Below, in pieces: positions 1 through 7,919 of a stretch of DNA of 64,000 nt. The stretch covers positions 1-64,000 of the forward strand of contig CAVPUD010000060.1 in assembly GCA_963708545.1 (NCBI GenBank), in the 5' to 3' direction. Source of the stretch: Extensimonas sp963708545 (lineage in GTDB: Bacteria > Pseudomonadota > Gammaproteobacteria > Burkholderiales > Burkholderiaceae_C). The notes below the pieces were generated by a model, which ran no database searches, was not told the DNA's origin, and saw only the letters and a list, made by a program, of their open reading frames with translations. Position 1 is the stretch's first letter, and each line of letters starts with the position of its first letter. Position numbers and translations under genes: made by a program.

Positions 1-624
1 ATCCAGAACGCCATTACGCTCACCGGCTCGCCACCGCCCCGGGTCGAGATCGCCACCGGGCTCGGTTTCAGGTCTGCCAACGCCGCCGAGGAACACTTGC
101 AGGCGCTGGCGCGCAAAGGCGCCATCGAACTCGTCAGCGGCACCTCGCGCGGTATTCGCCTCAAGAGCGAGGCACTGCGCTCCATCAACGAATCCCGCAG
201 CAAACAATTTCCCCTGTCGCTGCCCAGCCTGTCTCAACTGATGTTGCCCCTGATTGGCCGCGTGGCAGCGGGCTCGCCGATTCTCGCGCAAGAACATATC
301 GACCAAACCTATTACGTCGAAAGCAGCCTGTTCCAGCGCAAACCCGACTACCTGCTCAAGGTGCGTGGCATGTCGATGCGCGACGCCGGCATCATGGACG
401 GCGACCTGCTGGCCGTGCAATCCACGCGGGACGCCAAAAACGGCCAGATTGTGGTGGCACGCCTGGGTGATGAAGTCACCGTCAAGCGCTTTCGGCGCAC
501 CAAGGACCTGATCGAACTGTGCCCGGAAAACCCCGACTACCAGATCATCGTCGTCGAACCCGGCGAGCCCTTCGAGATTGAAGGGCTGGCAGTTGGCTTG
601 ATCCGCAACACCATGTTGATGTGA
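1..624 (+). CDS. lexA: LexA SOS repressor, 5' end outside the window
   Basis: Transcriptional repressor of the SOS regulon that cleaves itself when RecA filaments form. The frame is open from base 1, and its first codons already read as the winged-helix DNA-binding domain, so the start lies upstream; about 207 residues are visible of a family length near 220. The Ala-Gly autocleavage bond is in VAAGSP (visible residues 90-91). The catalytic serine is in GMSM (about 125) and the general-base lysine in VTVKRF (about 162), spacing normal for the S24 peptidase fold. The protein ends with TGA at 622-624. I treat it as intact apart from the window edge. Its own promoter and SOS box are not in view. 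Confidence 0.95.
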   Translation: MQNAITLTGSPPPRVEIATGLGFRSANAAEEHLQALARKGAIELVSGTSRGIRLKSEALRSINESRSKQFPLSLPSLSQLMLPLIGRVAAGSPILAQEHIDQTYYVESSLFQRKPDYLLKVRGMSMRDAGIMDGDLLAVQSTRDAKNGQIVVARLGDEVTVKRFRRTKDLIELCPENPDYQIIVVEPGEPFEIEGLAVGLIRNTMLM

Positions 625-657
625 GCGGTGATCAGGTTTTGAATTGAAAGGTTTCAA

Positions 658-918
658 ATGAGCTCTGCACTCCTGGCTGTTCCCGCAATTCTGGCGCCGC
701 TGCAATCGTTGTGGCGCTGGCTCATGCCCGCTCTACCTAATTTACCCAATTTGCCCGGCAACTCGCGCGGGCGCTCCACACTCTCAAGCCAGCCGTCGCG
801 TCACTACGAACTTGCCAGGCATTCAATGGCCAACAAGCTGCTTTGCACGGGGGGCAAGCGGCCCGCGCCGGGCCATGATTCAGCCCGCCTCCCGTTGTCA
901 CTTTATCCACAAGCGTAG
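658..918 (+). CDS. Possible small protein directly downstream of lexA
   Basis: An 86-codon frame starting 34 bp after lexA, with a GAAAGG ribosome-binding sequence about 6 bases before ATG. Position in the lexA transcript would suit an SOS-induced gene such as a division inhibitor, but I recognise no family. The first 25 residues are hydrophobic (two Leu/Ala/Trp-rich stretches) and the rest is low-information, Pro/Ser/Arg-rich. The last 21 bases overlap the 3' end of the convergent carboxypeptidase gene. It may be a real short lexA-linked gene, a decayed longer one, or chance. Confidence 0.35.
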   Translation: MSSALLAVPAILAPLQSLWRWLMPALPNLPNLPGNSRGRSTLSSQPSRHYELARHSMANKLLCTGGKRPAPGHDSARLPLSLYPQA

Positions 919-2067
919 CGCATCCCAGGCGCGGCCCAGGAAGCCGGCCTGCTCCACGCCGTCCAGCGCCACGAGCGGCACTTCGTTGAGCGGCTGCGCA
1001 CCGAGCGCGATTTTGAGCGTGCCCACCTGCTGGCCCTTGGCGATGGGCGCCACGAGCGGGTCGGGGCGCACGATCTGGGTGCCGATCTTGCCTGCGCTGC
1101 CCGCGGGCACGGCGATGATGAGGGGCTCGGGGCGGCCGAGCTTCACGGTGCTCTGCTTGCCCTTCCAGACGGCCGGCGTGGCCACGGGCTGGCCGGCGTC
1201 GAACAGCTTGACGGCGTCGAACGCGGTATAGCCCCAGTTGAGCAGCTTCTGGCTCTCGTTGGCGCGCGCGTTTTCGCTCGCGGCGCCGAGCATCACCGAC
1301 AGCAGGCGGCGCTGCCCGACCTTGGGCACCTCGCGGTGCGCCGTGGCGACGAGGCAATAACCCGCGGCCTCGGTGTGGCCGGTCTTCAGGCCATCGACCG
1401 TGGGGTCGCGAAACAGCAGCAGATTGCGGTTGTTGCCGTTCGAGGCGGGCGTGCCGGGGTAGGTGTAGTGCTTGGTCGCGTAGTAGTGCATGAACTGCGG
1501 AAAGTCGTGCATCAGCCGCGTCGCGAGGATGCCGAGGTCGCGCGCCGTGGTGGTGTGGCCGGGCTCGGTCAGCCCCTCGGGGTTTTTATAGCTGGTGCTC
1601 TTCATGCCTAGCGCCTTGGCCTGCTCGTTCATGAGGCGCACGAAGTTTTCCACCGTACCACCCACGCCTTCGGCCAGCGCCACGGTGGCGTCGTTGCCCG
1701 ACTGGATGATCATGCCGCTGAGCAGATCATGCACGGGCACCTGCATCTTCGGGTCTATGAACATGCGCGAGCCGGGCATTTTCCAGGCGCGCTCGCTCAC
1801 GGATAGTTTTTGCTGCAAGTCGATTTTTTTGGCTTGCAGCGCATCGAAGACGAGGTAGGCCGTCATCAGCTTGGTCAGCGAGGCGGGCTCGACGGGCATG
1901 TCTATGTCCTTGCCCGCGAGCATTTGCTGCGCCGTCACGTCGAGCAGCAGATAGGCGCGCGCGGCGATCTCGGGCGGCTGAGGGCTTTGCGCGTGCGCGA
2001 GCAGCGTCGCGCCGGCCAAACCCAGGGCGAGGGCGAAATTGCGGAAGGTGACAAAAAGGCGTTGCAT
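898..2067 (-). CDS. dacC: D-alanyl-D-alanine carboxypeptidase (PBP5/6 family)
   Basis: Periplasmic penicillin-binding protein that removes the terminal D-Ala from peptidoglycan pentapeptides. The ATG at 2067 gives a cleavable signal peptide (hydrophobic core, then AHAQS); a longer in-frame TTG start at 2106 is less likely. All three active-site motifs of the S11 family are present: SLTK (serine near residue 63), SGN (near 123) and KTG (near 228). A C-terminal PBP5-type beta domain ends in an amphipathic, Trp-containing helix expected to sit on the inner membrane. About 389 residues, normal for the family. It stands alone on the minus strand; I see no strong ribosome-binding site. The dacA/dacC name choice is uncertain. 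Confidence 0.9.
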   Translation of the reverse strand: MQRLFVTFRNFALALGLAGATLLAHAQSPQPPEIAARAYLLLDVTAQQMLAGKDIDMPVEPASLTKLMTAYLVFDALQAKKIDLQQKLSVSERAWKMPGSRMFIDPKMQVPVHDLLSGMIIQSGNDATVALAEGVGGTVENFVRLMNEQAKALGMKSTSYKNPEGLTEPGHTTTARDLGILATRLMHDFPQFMHYYATKHYTYPGTPASNGNNRNLLLFRDPTVDGLKTGHTEAAGYCLVATAHREVPKVGQRRLLSVMLGAASENARANESQKLLNWGYTAFDAVKLFDAGQPVATPAVWKGKQSTVKLGRPEPLIIAVPAGSAGKIGTQIVRPDPLVAPIAKGQQVGTLKIALGAQPLNEVPLVALDGVEQAGFLGRAWDALRLWIK

Positions 2068-2137
2068 GAGAAAACCAATCCAGGAAAAAGGAAGGAGGTG
2101 TCGCAAGGGCGCGCAGTGCGAGCGCCGCGAGCAGTCG

Positions 2138-2800
2138 TCAGGCGGTGTCCGCCGTTGCGCGCAGGTGGCGCAGCACCAGGTTCTTGAGCAGCGGCAGCTG
2201 GCCGTGGAAGAAATGCCCGCCGCCCGGGATCACCGTCACGGGCAGCGCCTGCGGACGTGCCCAGTCGAACACGCTGGCCAGCGGCACGACATCGTCTTGC
2301 TCACCGTGCAGCACCAGGGTACGCAGCTGCGCCTCGGGCGGCACGGGCGCGACGGCAAAGCGCGTGGTTGCCGTGCCTACGAGCACCACGTGCGCGATGC
2401 GCCGCTCACGCCACAGCGCCGCCAGCGCGTGGCTCGTGACGAAGGCGCCGAACGAGAACCCGGCCAGCGCGAGCGGCTGCGTCGGCAGGCCATCCTGCGC
2501 GGGCGGTGCCAGCTGCTGCACCACGGCGAGCAGGTCCTGCAGTTCGCCGCGCCCCTCGTCGTGCATGCCGCTGCTCGCGCCCACGCCGCGGAAGTTGAAG
2601 CGCAGCGCCGTCCACCCCGCCTGCACGAAGGCGCGTGCCAGCGTCTGCACCACCTTGTTGTCCATGGTGCCGCCGAACAGCGGGTGCGGGTGTGCGATCA
2701 CGGCCACGCCGCGTGGTGCGCCAGCGGTGGGCACGTCACGCGCCACTTCGATCGTGCCCGCAGGGCCTGGCAGCAGCAGGCGTTCGGTGTGGGGGTTCAT
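2138..2800 (-). CDS. Alpha/beta hydrolase of the dienelactone-hydrolase-like group
   Basis: Cytosolic serine hydrolase of 220 residues with unknown substrate. An oxyanion-region HPHPLFGG motif near residues 37-44 and the GFSFG nucleophile elbow (Ser116) are typical of the small hydrolases often annotated as CocE/NonD-like. The acid (GEQDDVVP) and histidine (GGGHFFHG) of the triad follow in order. It lies 70 bp upstream of the carboxypeptidase on the same strand and 88 bp downstream of the ferredoxin gene, with a dispersed repeat in the latter gap, so these three may share a transcript. No physiological role can be given from sequence alone. Confidence 0.85.
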   Translation of the reverse strand: MNPHTERLLLPGPAGTIEVARDVPTAGAPRGVAVIAHPHPLFGGTMDNKVVQTLARAFVQAGWTALRFNFRGVGASSGMHDEGRGELQDLLAVVQQLAPPAQDGLPTQPLALAGFSFGAFVTSHALAALWRERRIAHVVLVGTATTRFAVAPVPPEAQLRTLVLHGEQDDVVPLASVFDWARPQALPVTVIPGGGHFFHGQLPLLKNLVLRHLRATADTA

Positions 2801-2811
2801 CGGTAAAACTT

Positions 2812-2878
2812 ACTTTTTGATAGCTGCAAGCGCTTGATGCACAAGCGTTAGAGGCCAAAAAGGCTTGAAATTTTCTCA
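2812..2878. repeat. Dispersed intergenic repeat, copy 1
   Basis: AT-richer segment containing GATAGCTGCAAGCGCTTG and AGAGGCCAAAAAGG, between the ferredoxin and hydrolase genes. The same word order (AGCTG-AAGCGC-...-GCGYTAGAGGCCAAAA-GGCTTGAAAT) recurs on the opposite strand at 43640-43715, and more diverged versions occur at 5755-5815, 23683-23735, 25155-25230 and 52005-52090. All sit between genes. I know this as a common short repeat in Comamonadaceae genomes; its role is unknown. Confidence 0.7.
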
Positions 2879-2888
2879 GAACAGATTC

Positions 2889-3254
2889 TCAATGTCCCAC
2901 ATCGGGCGGCAGCAGCAGACGCTCGACCACGCGGCCGTTTTGCAGGTGCGAGTGGAAGATTTCCTCGATGTCGCTGGCATCCACATAGGTGTACCAGACA
3001 CCCTCGGGATACACCACGGCCACGGGCGCGCCGGCGCAGCGGTCCAGGCAGCCGGCCTTGTTCACGCGCACCATGCCGGGGCCGGCGAGGCCCGCCTCCT
3101 TGACCAGCACCTTGCAGCGCTCGAAAGCCGCCTGCGCGCCATGCTGGCCGCAGCAGGCCTCGCCGTTCGGGCGCTCGTTGAGGCAAAAGAAGATGTGGCG
3201 CTGGTAGTACGAAGATGAAGCACCAGGTGGTGTCGGGGTCTTGGTATCGCTCAT
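2889..3254 (-). CDS. Thioredoxin-like [2Fe-2S] ferredoxin
   Basis: Small (121 aa) soluble electron-transfer protein of the thioredoxin-fold 2Fe-2S family, related to the NuoE/HoxE cluster domain. Candidate cluster ligands are Cys24, Cys34/35, Cys69 and Cys73, in the contexts FFCLNER, ACCGQHG and GCLDRCAG. The ATG at 3254 is used; the upstream in-frame TTG adds only MPT. Its redox partner is not evident from neighbours. The C-terminal half ends DVGH and looks complete. Confidence 0.88.
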   Translation of the reverse strand: MSDTKTPTPPGASSSYYQRHIFFCLNERPNGEACCGQHGAQAAFERCKVLVKEAGLAGPGMVRVNKAGCLDRCAGAPVAVVYPEGVWYTYVDASDIEEIFHSHLQNGRVVERLLLPPDVGH

Positions 3255-3389
3255 GGTTGGCAATCGTACCGCGCCCCGCAGGCTAAGGCAGCCCCGGCCC
3301 GGCGGCGAACCCGATGGGGTTTACAAATCTTTACCCCGTGGAAAGGAACTCCGCACCGGCAGCGAGCCTCTACTGCCTACGATAGCAAG

Positions 3390-3518
3390 TTGGTTGGTTC
3401 CGGTTGTTTTTGTCGTTGCGAAGCCTTTCGGTACCGGGTGTACCGAATGAACCTCCCAGGGTGTCCTCCTCCCTCCCTCTCTTGTTTGCTCTGGGACGCT
3501 TCGCAACGTTTTTATTTT
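3390..3518 (+). ncRNA. Candidate small RNA with anti-Shine-Dalgarno loop
   Basis: Between the ferredoxin and gst genes lies a compact, strongly structured segment without a convincing ORF. An 11-bp perfect stem, CGTTGCGAAGC (3414-3424) with GCTTCGCAACG (3498-3508), encloses two further hairpins: TTCGGTAC/GTACCGAA (3427-3447) and TCCCAG/CTGGGA (3454-3496). The loop of the second is a C/U-rich run with CCTCCTCCCTCC at 3465-3476. The outer stem is followed directly by TTTTTATTTT, so it would double as a Rho-independent terminator on the plus strand. The 5' end is a guess based on a TACGAT -10-like hexamer at 3378-3383. A loop complementary to Shine-Dalgarno sequences fits known anti-SD sRNAs, including the family named Betaproteobacteria toxic small RNA. 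Confidence 0.6.
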
Positions 3519-3550
3519 CTCAGCGCAAAAAAAGCACGAGCAAAAGCACA

Positions 3551-3588
3551 AGCGCCCAGCGGCGCTCGATCGCTGGGCGCTGTTTTTG
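3551..3588. terminator. Rho-independent terminator, probably bidirectional
   Basis: An 11-bp perfect stem AGCGCCCAGCG / CGCTGGGCGCT with a 9-base loop, followed on the plus strand by GTTTTTG. On the minus strand it lies just beyond the gst stop codon (3612) and is followed by T-containing sequence. It separates gst from the small-RNA locus. Confidence 0.7.
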
Positions 3589-3611
3589 TGCGTGCGGCTT
3601 GTGCGGGGGGG

Positions 3612-4232
3612 TCAGGCAGCGGGCGGGCGGGTGTCGGCGAAGCTCGGGCGCTGCATGAGCTTGTCGAGCAGCTTGCCAAGGTTCGGGTACTGCGCGCGCC
3701 AGGCGATTTGCGGAAAGCGGAACTCCAGCCAGCCGAGCGCCACGCCCACCGCGATGTCCGACAGGCTCAAGTGGATGCCGCTGCAGTAGGGCTTGTCGCC
3801 CAGTCCCAGGCTCATGGCCTTGAGCGCCTGCTGCGTCTTGCCGAGCTGACGGTCTATCCAGGCCTGGCTGCGCTCACTCTCTTTGCGGCCCGGCCAGGTG
3901 GCCTCGAGCCGCGCCAGGATGGCGGCGTCGAGCAAGCCATCGGCCAGCGCCTCCCAGGTCTTCACTTCGGCGCGTTCGCGCCCTTGCGCCGGGATCAGCT
4001 TGCCCACGGGCGAGAGCGTGTCGAGGTATTCGACGATCACGCGCGAATCGAACACGGCCTCGCCGCCTTCGAGCACCAGGCAGGGCACCTTGCCCAAGGG
4101 GTTGGCACTGGCGATGGTGGTGTCCTGCGCCCAGACGTCATCGAGCACGAACTGGTAGTCGAGCTTTTTTTCGGCCAGGACGACGCGCACTTTGCGCACG
4201 TAGGGGCTGGTGAGCGTGCCTATCAGTTTCAT
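3612..4232 (-). CDS. Glutathione S-transferase family protein
   Basis: Cytosolic GST of 206 residues. The N-terminal thioredoxin-like domain begins MKLIGTLTSPYVRKVR, where the Ser/Pro-Tyr region corresponds to the glutathione-activating site, and contains the conserved NPLGKVPCL cis-proline loop and DSRVI glutathione-contact motif. The rest is an all-helical domain with LSLSDIAVG, the N-capping box typical of GSTs. Start chosen at ATG 4232, preceded by GGAAGC at a good distance; the upstream in-frame codons are not GST-like. It is divergent from purB (125 bp between starts). Substrate unknown; detoxification or stress role is inference from the family. Confidence 0.9.
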   Translation of the reverse strand: MKLIGTLTSPYVRKVRVVLAEKKLDYQFVLDDVWAQDTTIASANPLGKVPCLVLEGGEAVFDSRVIVEYLDTLSPVGKLIPAQGRERAEVKTWEALADGLLDAAILARLEATWPGRKESERSQAWIDRQLGKTQQALKAMSLGLGDKPYCSGIHLSLSDIAVGVALGWLEFRFPQIAWRAQYPNLGKLLDKLMQRPSFADTRPPAA

Positions 4233-4357
4233 GGTTTTGCTTCCGGTACGCTGGGGGGATTCGTGGGCCATTTGCAACTGATTCTATCGAGAGCAGTCTG
4301 AGAGCGAGCCGCGGGCGCACCGCGCGGAGTTGCTCTGCCGCCCTACAATCGCGCGCC

Positions 4358-5737
4358 ATGAGCCTCTCCACCCTCACCGCCCTGTCGCCGCTGGACGGTC
4401 GCTACGCCGCCAAACTCGCTGCCCTGCGCCCCATCATGAGCGAGCATGGTTACATGCAGCGCCGCGTGCAGGTCGAGGTGGCGTGGTTCATCGCGCTGTC
4501 GGACGCCGGCTTTGCCGAATTCAAGCCGCTGAGCCCAGGGGCGCGCACCTATCTGCTGGGCCTGGTGAAAAACTTCTCCGAGGCCGACTCGCGCGCCATC
4601 AAGGACATCGAGAAAACCACCAACCACGACGTGAAGGCTGTCGAATACTGGATCAAGTCCAGGTTCGAGGCGCGGCCAGAGCTCGAGAAAGTGGCCGAGT
4701 TCGTGCACTTTGCCTGCACCAGCGAAGACATCAACAACACCAGTCATGCGCTGCAGCTGCGCGCCGGGCGCGACCAGGTCATCCTGCCGGGGCTGGACCG
4801 CGTGGTGCTCAAGCTGCGCGAGCTGGCGCACCAGCATGCCGCCGTGCCCATGCTCAGCCGCACGCACGGCCAGACGGCGAGCCCGACCACGGTGGGCAAG
4901 GAAATGGCCAACGTGGTGGTGCGCCTGCAGGTTGCCTGCGTGGCCATCGCCAACGTGAAGATTCTGGGCAAGATGAACGGCGCCGTGGGCAACTACAACG
5001 CCCACCTCTCGGCCTGGCCCGACTTCGATTGGGAGGCGTTCAGCCGCAAAGTGGTCGAAACCCCCGAGCCGTTGGGCCTGGGCCTGCACTTCCAGCCCTA
5101 CAGCACGCAGATCGAGTCGCACGATTACATGGCCGAGCTGTTCGACGCCGTGGCGCGTGCCAACACCATCCTCATCGATCTGGCGCGCGACATCTGGGGT
5201 TACGTGAGCCTGGGCTACTTCAAGCAGCGCCTGAAGGCGGGCGAGATCGGCTCGAGCACCATGCCGCACAAGGTCAACCCGATCGATTTCGAAAACGCCG
5301 AGGGCAACCTGGGCCTAGCCAATGCGCTGCTGCACCACCTGAGCGAAAAGCTGCCCATCAGCCGCTGGCAGCGCGACTTGACCGACAGCACGGTGCTGCG
5401 CAACCTCGGTGTCGCTTTTGGCTACGCGGCGCTGGCCTACCAGTCGCTGCTCACGGGCCTGGACAAACTGGAGCTCAACGAGGAGGCCCTGGCGCGCGAT
5501 CTCGACGCCGCCTGGGAGGTGCTGGCCGAACCCATACAGACCGTGCTGCGCCGCTTCGGTGTGCAGGGCGCCTACGAAAAGCTCAAGGAAGTCACGCGCG
5601 GCAAGACGGTGACGCCCGCAGCGATGCAGGAGCTGATCCGCAGCCTGGACATCCCCGAGGCCGAAAAGAACCGCCTGCTCGCCATGACGCCCGCCAGCTA
5701 CATCGGCAAGGCCGCAGAGCTGGCGCGGCGCGTTTGA
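4358..5737 (+). CDS. purB: Adenylosuccinate lyase
   Basis: Catalyses two beta-eliminations of fumarate in purine synthesis (SAICAR to AICAR and adenylosuccinate to AMP). 459 residues, as in the longer PurB group of E. coli. It carries the three fumarase/aspartase superfamily regions: TSEDINN (121 on), the SRTHGQTA stretch (168 on), and the mobile signature loop GSSTMPHKVNP near residues 298-308 with the catalytic serine. The ATG lies in a normal context and the N-terminus starts with the PurB-typical LSPLDGRY. It is transcribed alone; the 3' flank carries a dispersed repeat rather than a clear terminator. Confidence 0.97.
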   Translation: MSLSTLTALSPLDGRYAAKLAALRPIMSEHGYMQRRVQVEVAWFIALSDAGFAEFKPLSPGARTYLLGLVKNFSEADSRAIKDIEKTTNHDVKAVEYWIKSRFEARPELEKVAEFVHFACTSEDINNTSHALQLRAGRDQVILPGLDRVVLKLRELAHQHAAVPMLSRTHGQTASPTTVGKEMANVVVRLQVACVAIANVKILGKMNGAVGNYNAHLSAWPDFDWEAFSRKVVETPEPLGLGLHFQPYSTQIESHDYMAELFDAVARANTILIDLARDIWGYVSLGYFKQRLKAGEIGSSTMPHKVNPIDFENAEGNLGLANALLHHLSEKLPISRWQRDLTDSTVLRNLGVAFGYAALAYQSLLTGLDKLELNEEALARDLDAAWEVLAEPIQTVLRRFGVQGAYEKLKEVTRGKTVTPAAMQELIRSLDIPEAEKNRLLAMTPASYIGKAAELARRV

Positions 5738-5754
5738 GATTTCGGTGCGAAATT

Positions 5755-5815
5755 GCCTTTTTTCGCATATCCAGCAATCGTAAGAAGCTACTTATTTAGT
5801 AGTATTCTGGCTGTC
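5755..5815. repeat. Dispersed intergenic repeat, copy 2 (diverged)
   Basis: Between purB and the small convergent gene. Shares AAGAAGCTACTTATTTAGTAGT with the 25155-25230 copy (AAGAAGCTACC...AAAGTAGC), which links it to the family described at 2812-2878. The shared segment is itself an inverted repeat (GCTACT/AGTAGT-like) and could form a hairpin in the purB 3' UTR. Confidence 0.45.
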
Positions 5816-5846
5816 TGAAAAGGCCATCACTGCGCCGGCGGCAGGA

Positions 5847-6143
5847 TCAGCGTATGCCCCCGACATAGCGTGGCGTCTCGGGTGGCGCCGGCGGCGCTGG
5901 AGCCGGAGCCTGCGGTAACGCGGCGCCCGCGCCCATGGCGCCCATGGCGCGCTCGAGCTTGTCGGCCCACTCGGCCAGTTCGGGCGCCTGGTCTTCGGCG
6001 GCGCGCTGGCGTGCAAAACGCACGATTTCGCGCGCATAGTCGGCATTGCAGGCCATCCATTCGGTGTCCGTCACGCGCCCGGTCTTGCGCCGCAGCAGCA
6101 CATGCAGGTGCGCTGCGATGGCCAGTTTCTCGCTCTCCAGCAT
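5847..6143 (-). CDS. Small conserved hypothetical protein
   Basis: A 98-residue protein that I do not assign to a named family. The N-terminal 65 residues look structured and well coded (helical, with ATG at 6143 behind a GGGGGCGG ribosome-binding site). The tail is an Ala/Pro-rich linker ending RYVGGIR. It lies immediately downstream of the ammonium transporter gene on the same strand (28 bp), so it may be co-transcribed with it. No signal peptide or membrane helix seen. Similar-sized proteins beginning MLESEKLAIAAHLHVLLRR are, to my memory, widespread in Comamonadaceae, without known function. Confidence 0.7.
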   Translation of the reverse strand: MLESEKLAIAAHLHVLLRRKTGRVTDTEWMACNADYAREIVRFARQRAAEDQAPELAEWADKLERAMGAMGAGAALPQAPAPAPPAPPETPRYVGGIR

Positions 6144-6171
6144 GTTCCGCCCCCCTGTAGGCTGTGCGCCA

Positions 6172-7548
6172 TCAACCCAGCCGCTCACGCTGCTGCGCGA
6201 TGTCCAGCCCCGTCAACTCGCTTTGCGCATCCACGCGCAAGCCGACCACCAGGCGCGTGATCCACAAGCACAGCGCGGTGCCGACCAGGCCGTACACCAG
6301 CACCGCCGCCACGCCCAGGGCCTGCGTGAGCACATCGCCACGCACCCCGGAGACCACCGGATCGGCAAACACGCCCGTCAACAAGGAGCCGACGATGCCG
6401 CCCACGCCATGCACGCCGAACACGTCCAGCGAATCGTCCGCGCCCAGCAGGCGCTTGAGCCCCGTGGCACCCCAATAGCAGGCCACTCCCGCGATCAGCC
6501 CGATCAGCAGCGCCGAGCGCAAGGTGACGAAGCCGGCGGCAGGCGTGACCGCCACCAGCCCGGCCACCAGCCCCGAGCACAGGCCCAGCAGCGAGGGGCG
6601 CCCGCGCGCTATCCATTCGGCCAGCATCCAGGCCAGTGCGCCCGCGGCGGCCGCAAGGTGCGTCACGGCCATGGCCAGCCCGGCGCGCCCATCGGCGGCG
6701 ATGGCCGAGCCGGCGTTGAACCCAAACCAGCCCACCCACAGCAGGCCCGCGCCCACCATGGTGAAGCCCAGGTTGTAGGGCTCGAACGGCTCGCGGCCGT
6801 AGCCTTGGCGTGGCCCCAAGATCCAGGCGCAGACCAGGCCCGCCACACCGGCGTTCACGTGCACCACCGTGCCGCCAGCAAAATCCAGCGCCCCAAGCCG
6901 CGCCAGCCAGCCGCCAGGCTCCCACACCCAGTGCGCCACCGGCACGTAAACGCACAGCGACCACAGGCCCATGAACCACAACAGGGCGGAAAAGCGCATG
7001 CGCTCGACCAGCGCGCCCACGACCAGAGCGGCGGTGATGAGGGCAAAAGTCAGCTGGAACATGGCATAGACCGACTCGGGAATGTGCGGCGCAATATGGC
7101 TCACCGCGACCAGGCCTGCACCCTGCTGCAGGTCCAGCCCGGCAAAACCCAGGCGCTCCCCGCCGCCCAACCATGGGCTGCCCGGCGTGAAGGCCCACGA
7201 GTAGCCTGCGGCAAACCACAGCACACTCACCAGCGCGGCAATCGCCACCACGCTGGCCATCGTGTTGAGCACGTTCTTTTTGCGCACCATGCCGGCGTAA
7301 AACAGCGCGATGCCGGGTAAGGTCATCAGCAGCACCAGCGCCGTGGCGGTGATCATCCAGGCAGTGTCCCCGGCGCTGATGCTGCTTTGCGCCACGAGCG
7401 CAGGCGCAGTCAGCGCCGCCGGCGCGGCCGGGGCCGGCACCGGCGCGGCGCCGGTGCCGGGCGGTGTCTGGGCCAGGGCAGCGGTAGCAAGCCCGAGGAT
7501 CAACAGCGCTGTGATTCCAAGCCATCGAAGCAAGGCTGCGGGCATCAT
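6172..7548 (-). CDS. amt: Ammonium transporter (Amt/MEP/Rh family)
   Basis: Inner-membrane ammonium channel of about 458 residues. After a cleavable signal peptide (ending ALAQ) and a Pro/Ala-rich spacer, eleven or so membrane helices follow, with Amt hallmarks: DTAWMITATALVLLMT at the first helix, FAGGTVVHVNAG with the first pore histidine, and DVFGVHGVGGIVG with the second. Start at ATG 7548 (AAAGGCG upstream). A sigma-54-type promoter lies at 7588-7602. Most Burkholderiales pair amt with a PII gene (glnK); none lies next to this one within the window. The C-terminus ends LTGLDIAQQRERLG, resembling the cytoplasmic tail that contacts PII. Confidence 0.95.
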   Translation of the reverse strand: MMPAALLRWLGITALLILGLATAALAQTPPGTGAAPVPAPAAPAALTAPALVAQSSISAGDTAWMITATALVLLMTLPGIALFYAGMVRKKNVLNTMASVVAIAALVSVLWFAAGYSWAFTPGSPWLGGGERLGFAGLDLQQGAGLVAVSHIAPHIPESVYAMFQLTFALITAALVVGALVERMRFSALLWFMGLWSLCVYVPVAHWVWEPGGWLARLGALDFAGGTVVHVNAGVAGLVCAWILGPRQGYGREPFEPYNLGFTMVGAGLLWVGWFGFNAGSAIAADGRAGLAMAVTHLAAAAGALAWMLAEWIARGRPSLLGLCSGLVAGLVAVTPAAGFVTLRSALLIGLIAGVACYWGATGLKRLLGADDSLDVFGVHGVGGIVGSLLTGVFADPVVSGVRGDVLTQALGVAAVLVYGLVGTALCLWITRLVVGLRVDAQSELTGLDIAQQRERLG

Positions 7549-7587
7549 GAACGCCTTTCTGTAAAGAGTGGTAACGAGTGACCCCTT

Positions 7588-7602
7588 GCACAAGGCGTGC
7601 CA
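7588..7602 (-). promoter_or_regulatory. Sigma-54 (RpoN) promoter for amt
   Basis: On the minus strand the sequence TGGCACGCCTTGTGC matches the -24/-12 consensus TGGCACG-N4-TTGC at 10 of 11 defined positions, with exact spacing between the GG and GC dinucleotides. The predicted start of transcription (about 7576) leaves a short 28-base leader before the amt ATG. Assignment is by consensus and context (nitrogen gene), not experiment. Confidence 0.65.
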
Positions 7603-7677
7603 ACGGGCCGGCGGCATGGAGCGCGGTGCTGCAGGCGCGCTGGGTTGCGGTGCGCCGCAGGGGCGGGAAATCCCCAA

Positions 7678-7694
7678 TGCACCAATGCAGTGAA
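7678..7694. promoter_or_regulatory. Possible NtrC (NRI) binding site upstream of amt
   Basis: TGCACC-AATGC-AGTGAA has the CAC-N7-GTG core of the NtrC consensus TGCACC-N5-GGTGCA; one half-site is perfect and the other matches 4 of 6. It lies about 80-90 bp upstream of the sigma-54 promoter, a usual enhancer distance. Only one such site was found, so support is moderate. Apart from this and the promoter, the rest of the 370-bp gap between amt and the TauE gene shows nothing I can name. Confidence 0.4.
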
Positions 7695-7919
7695 TGCGCT
7701 TACAGTCCCCATCACTCGAAAGCGCTGCCTGCGCCAAACGAGGGAGCCGAGGAGACACCCACAAGCACACAATCCTTTCCAAGCGCCCCATGAGGTGCAC
7801 TTTTTCCAGCGTCGGTGATCCCGGCGCTTTTTTTTTGCCAAAAATGCGGAAAAGTCCAGCTGCATCGTGCGTTGGATGCTCTTCAGTCGGTAGCTTTTTG
7901 GGGCGGCGACAATACCTGC

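Noticed and set aside
3390..4301. Long plus-strand open frame antisense to gst
   Set aside because: It is the mirror of the gst gene in GC-rich DNA and lacks any family resemblance.
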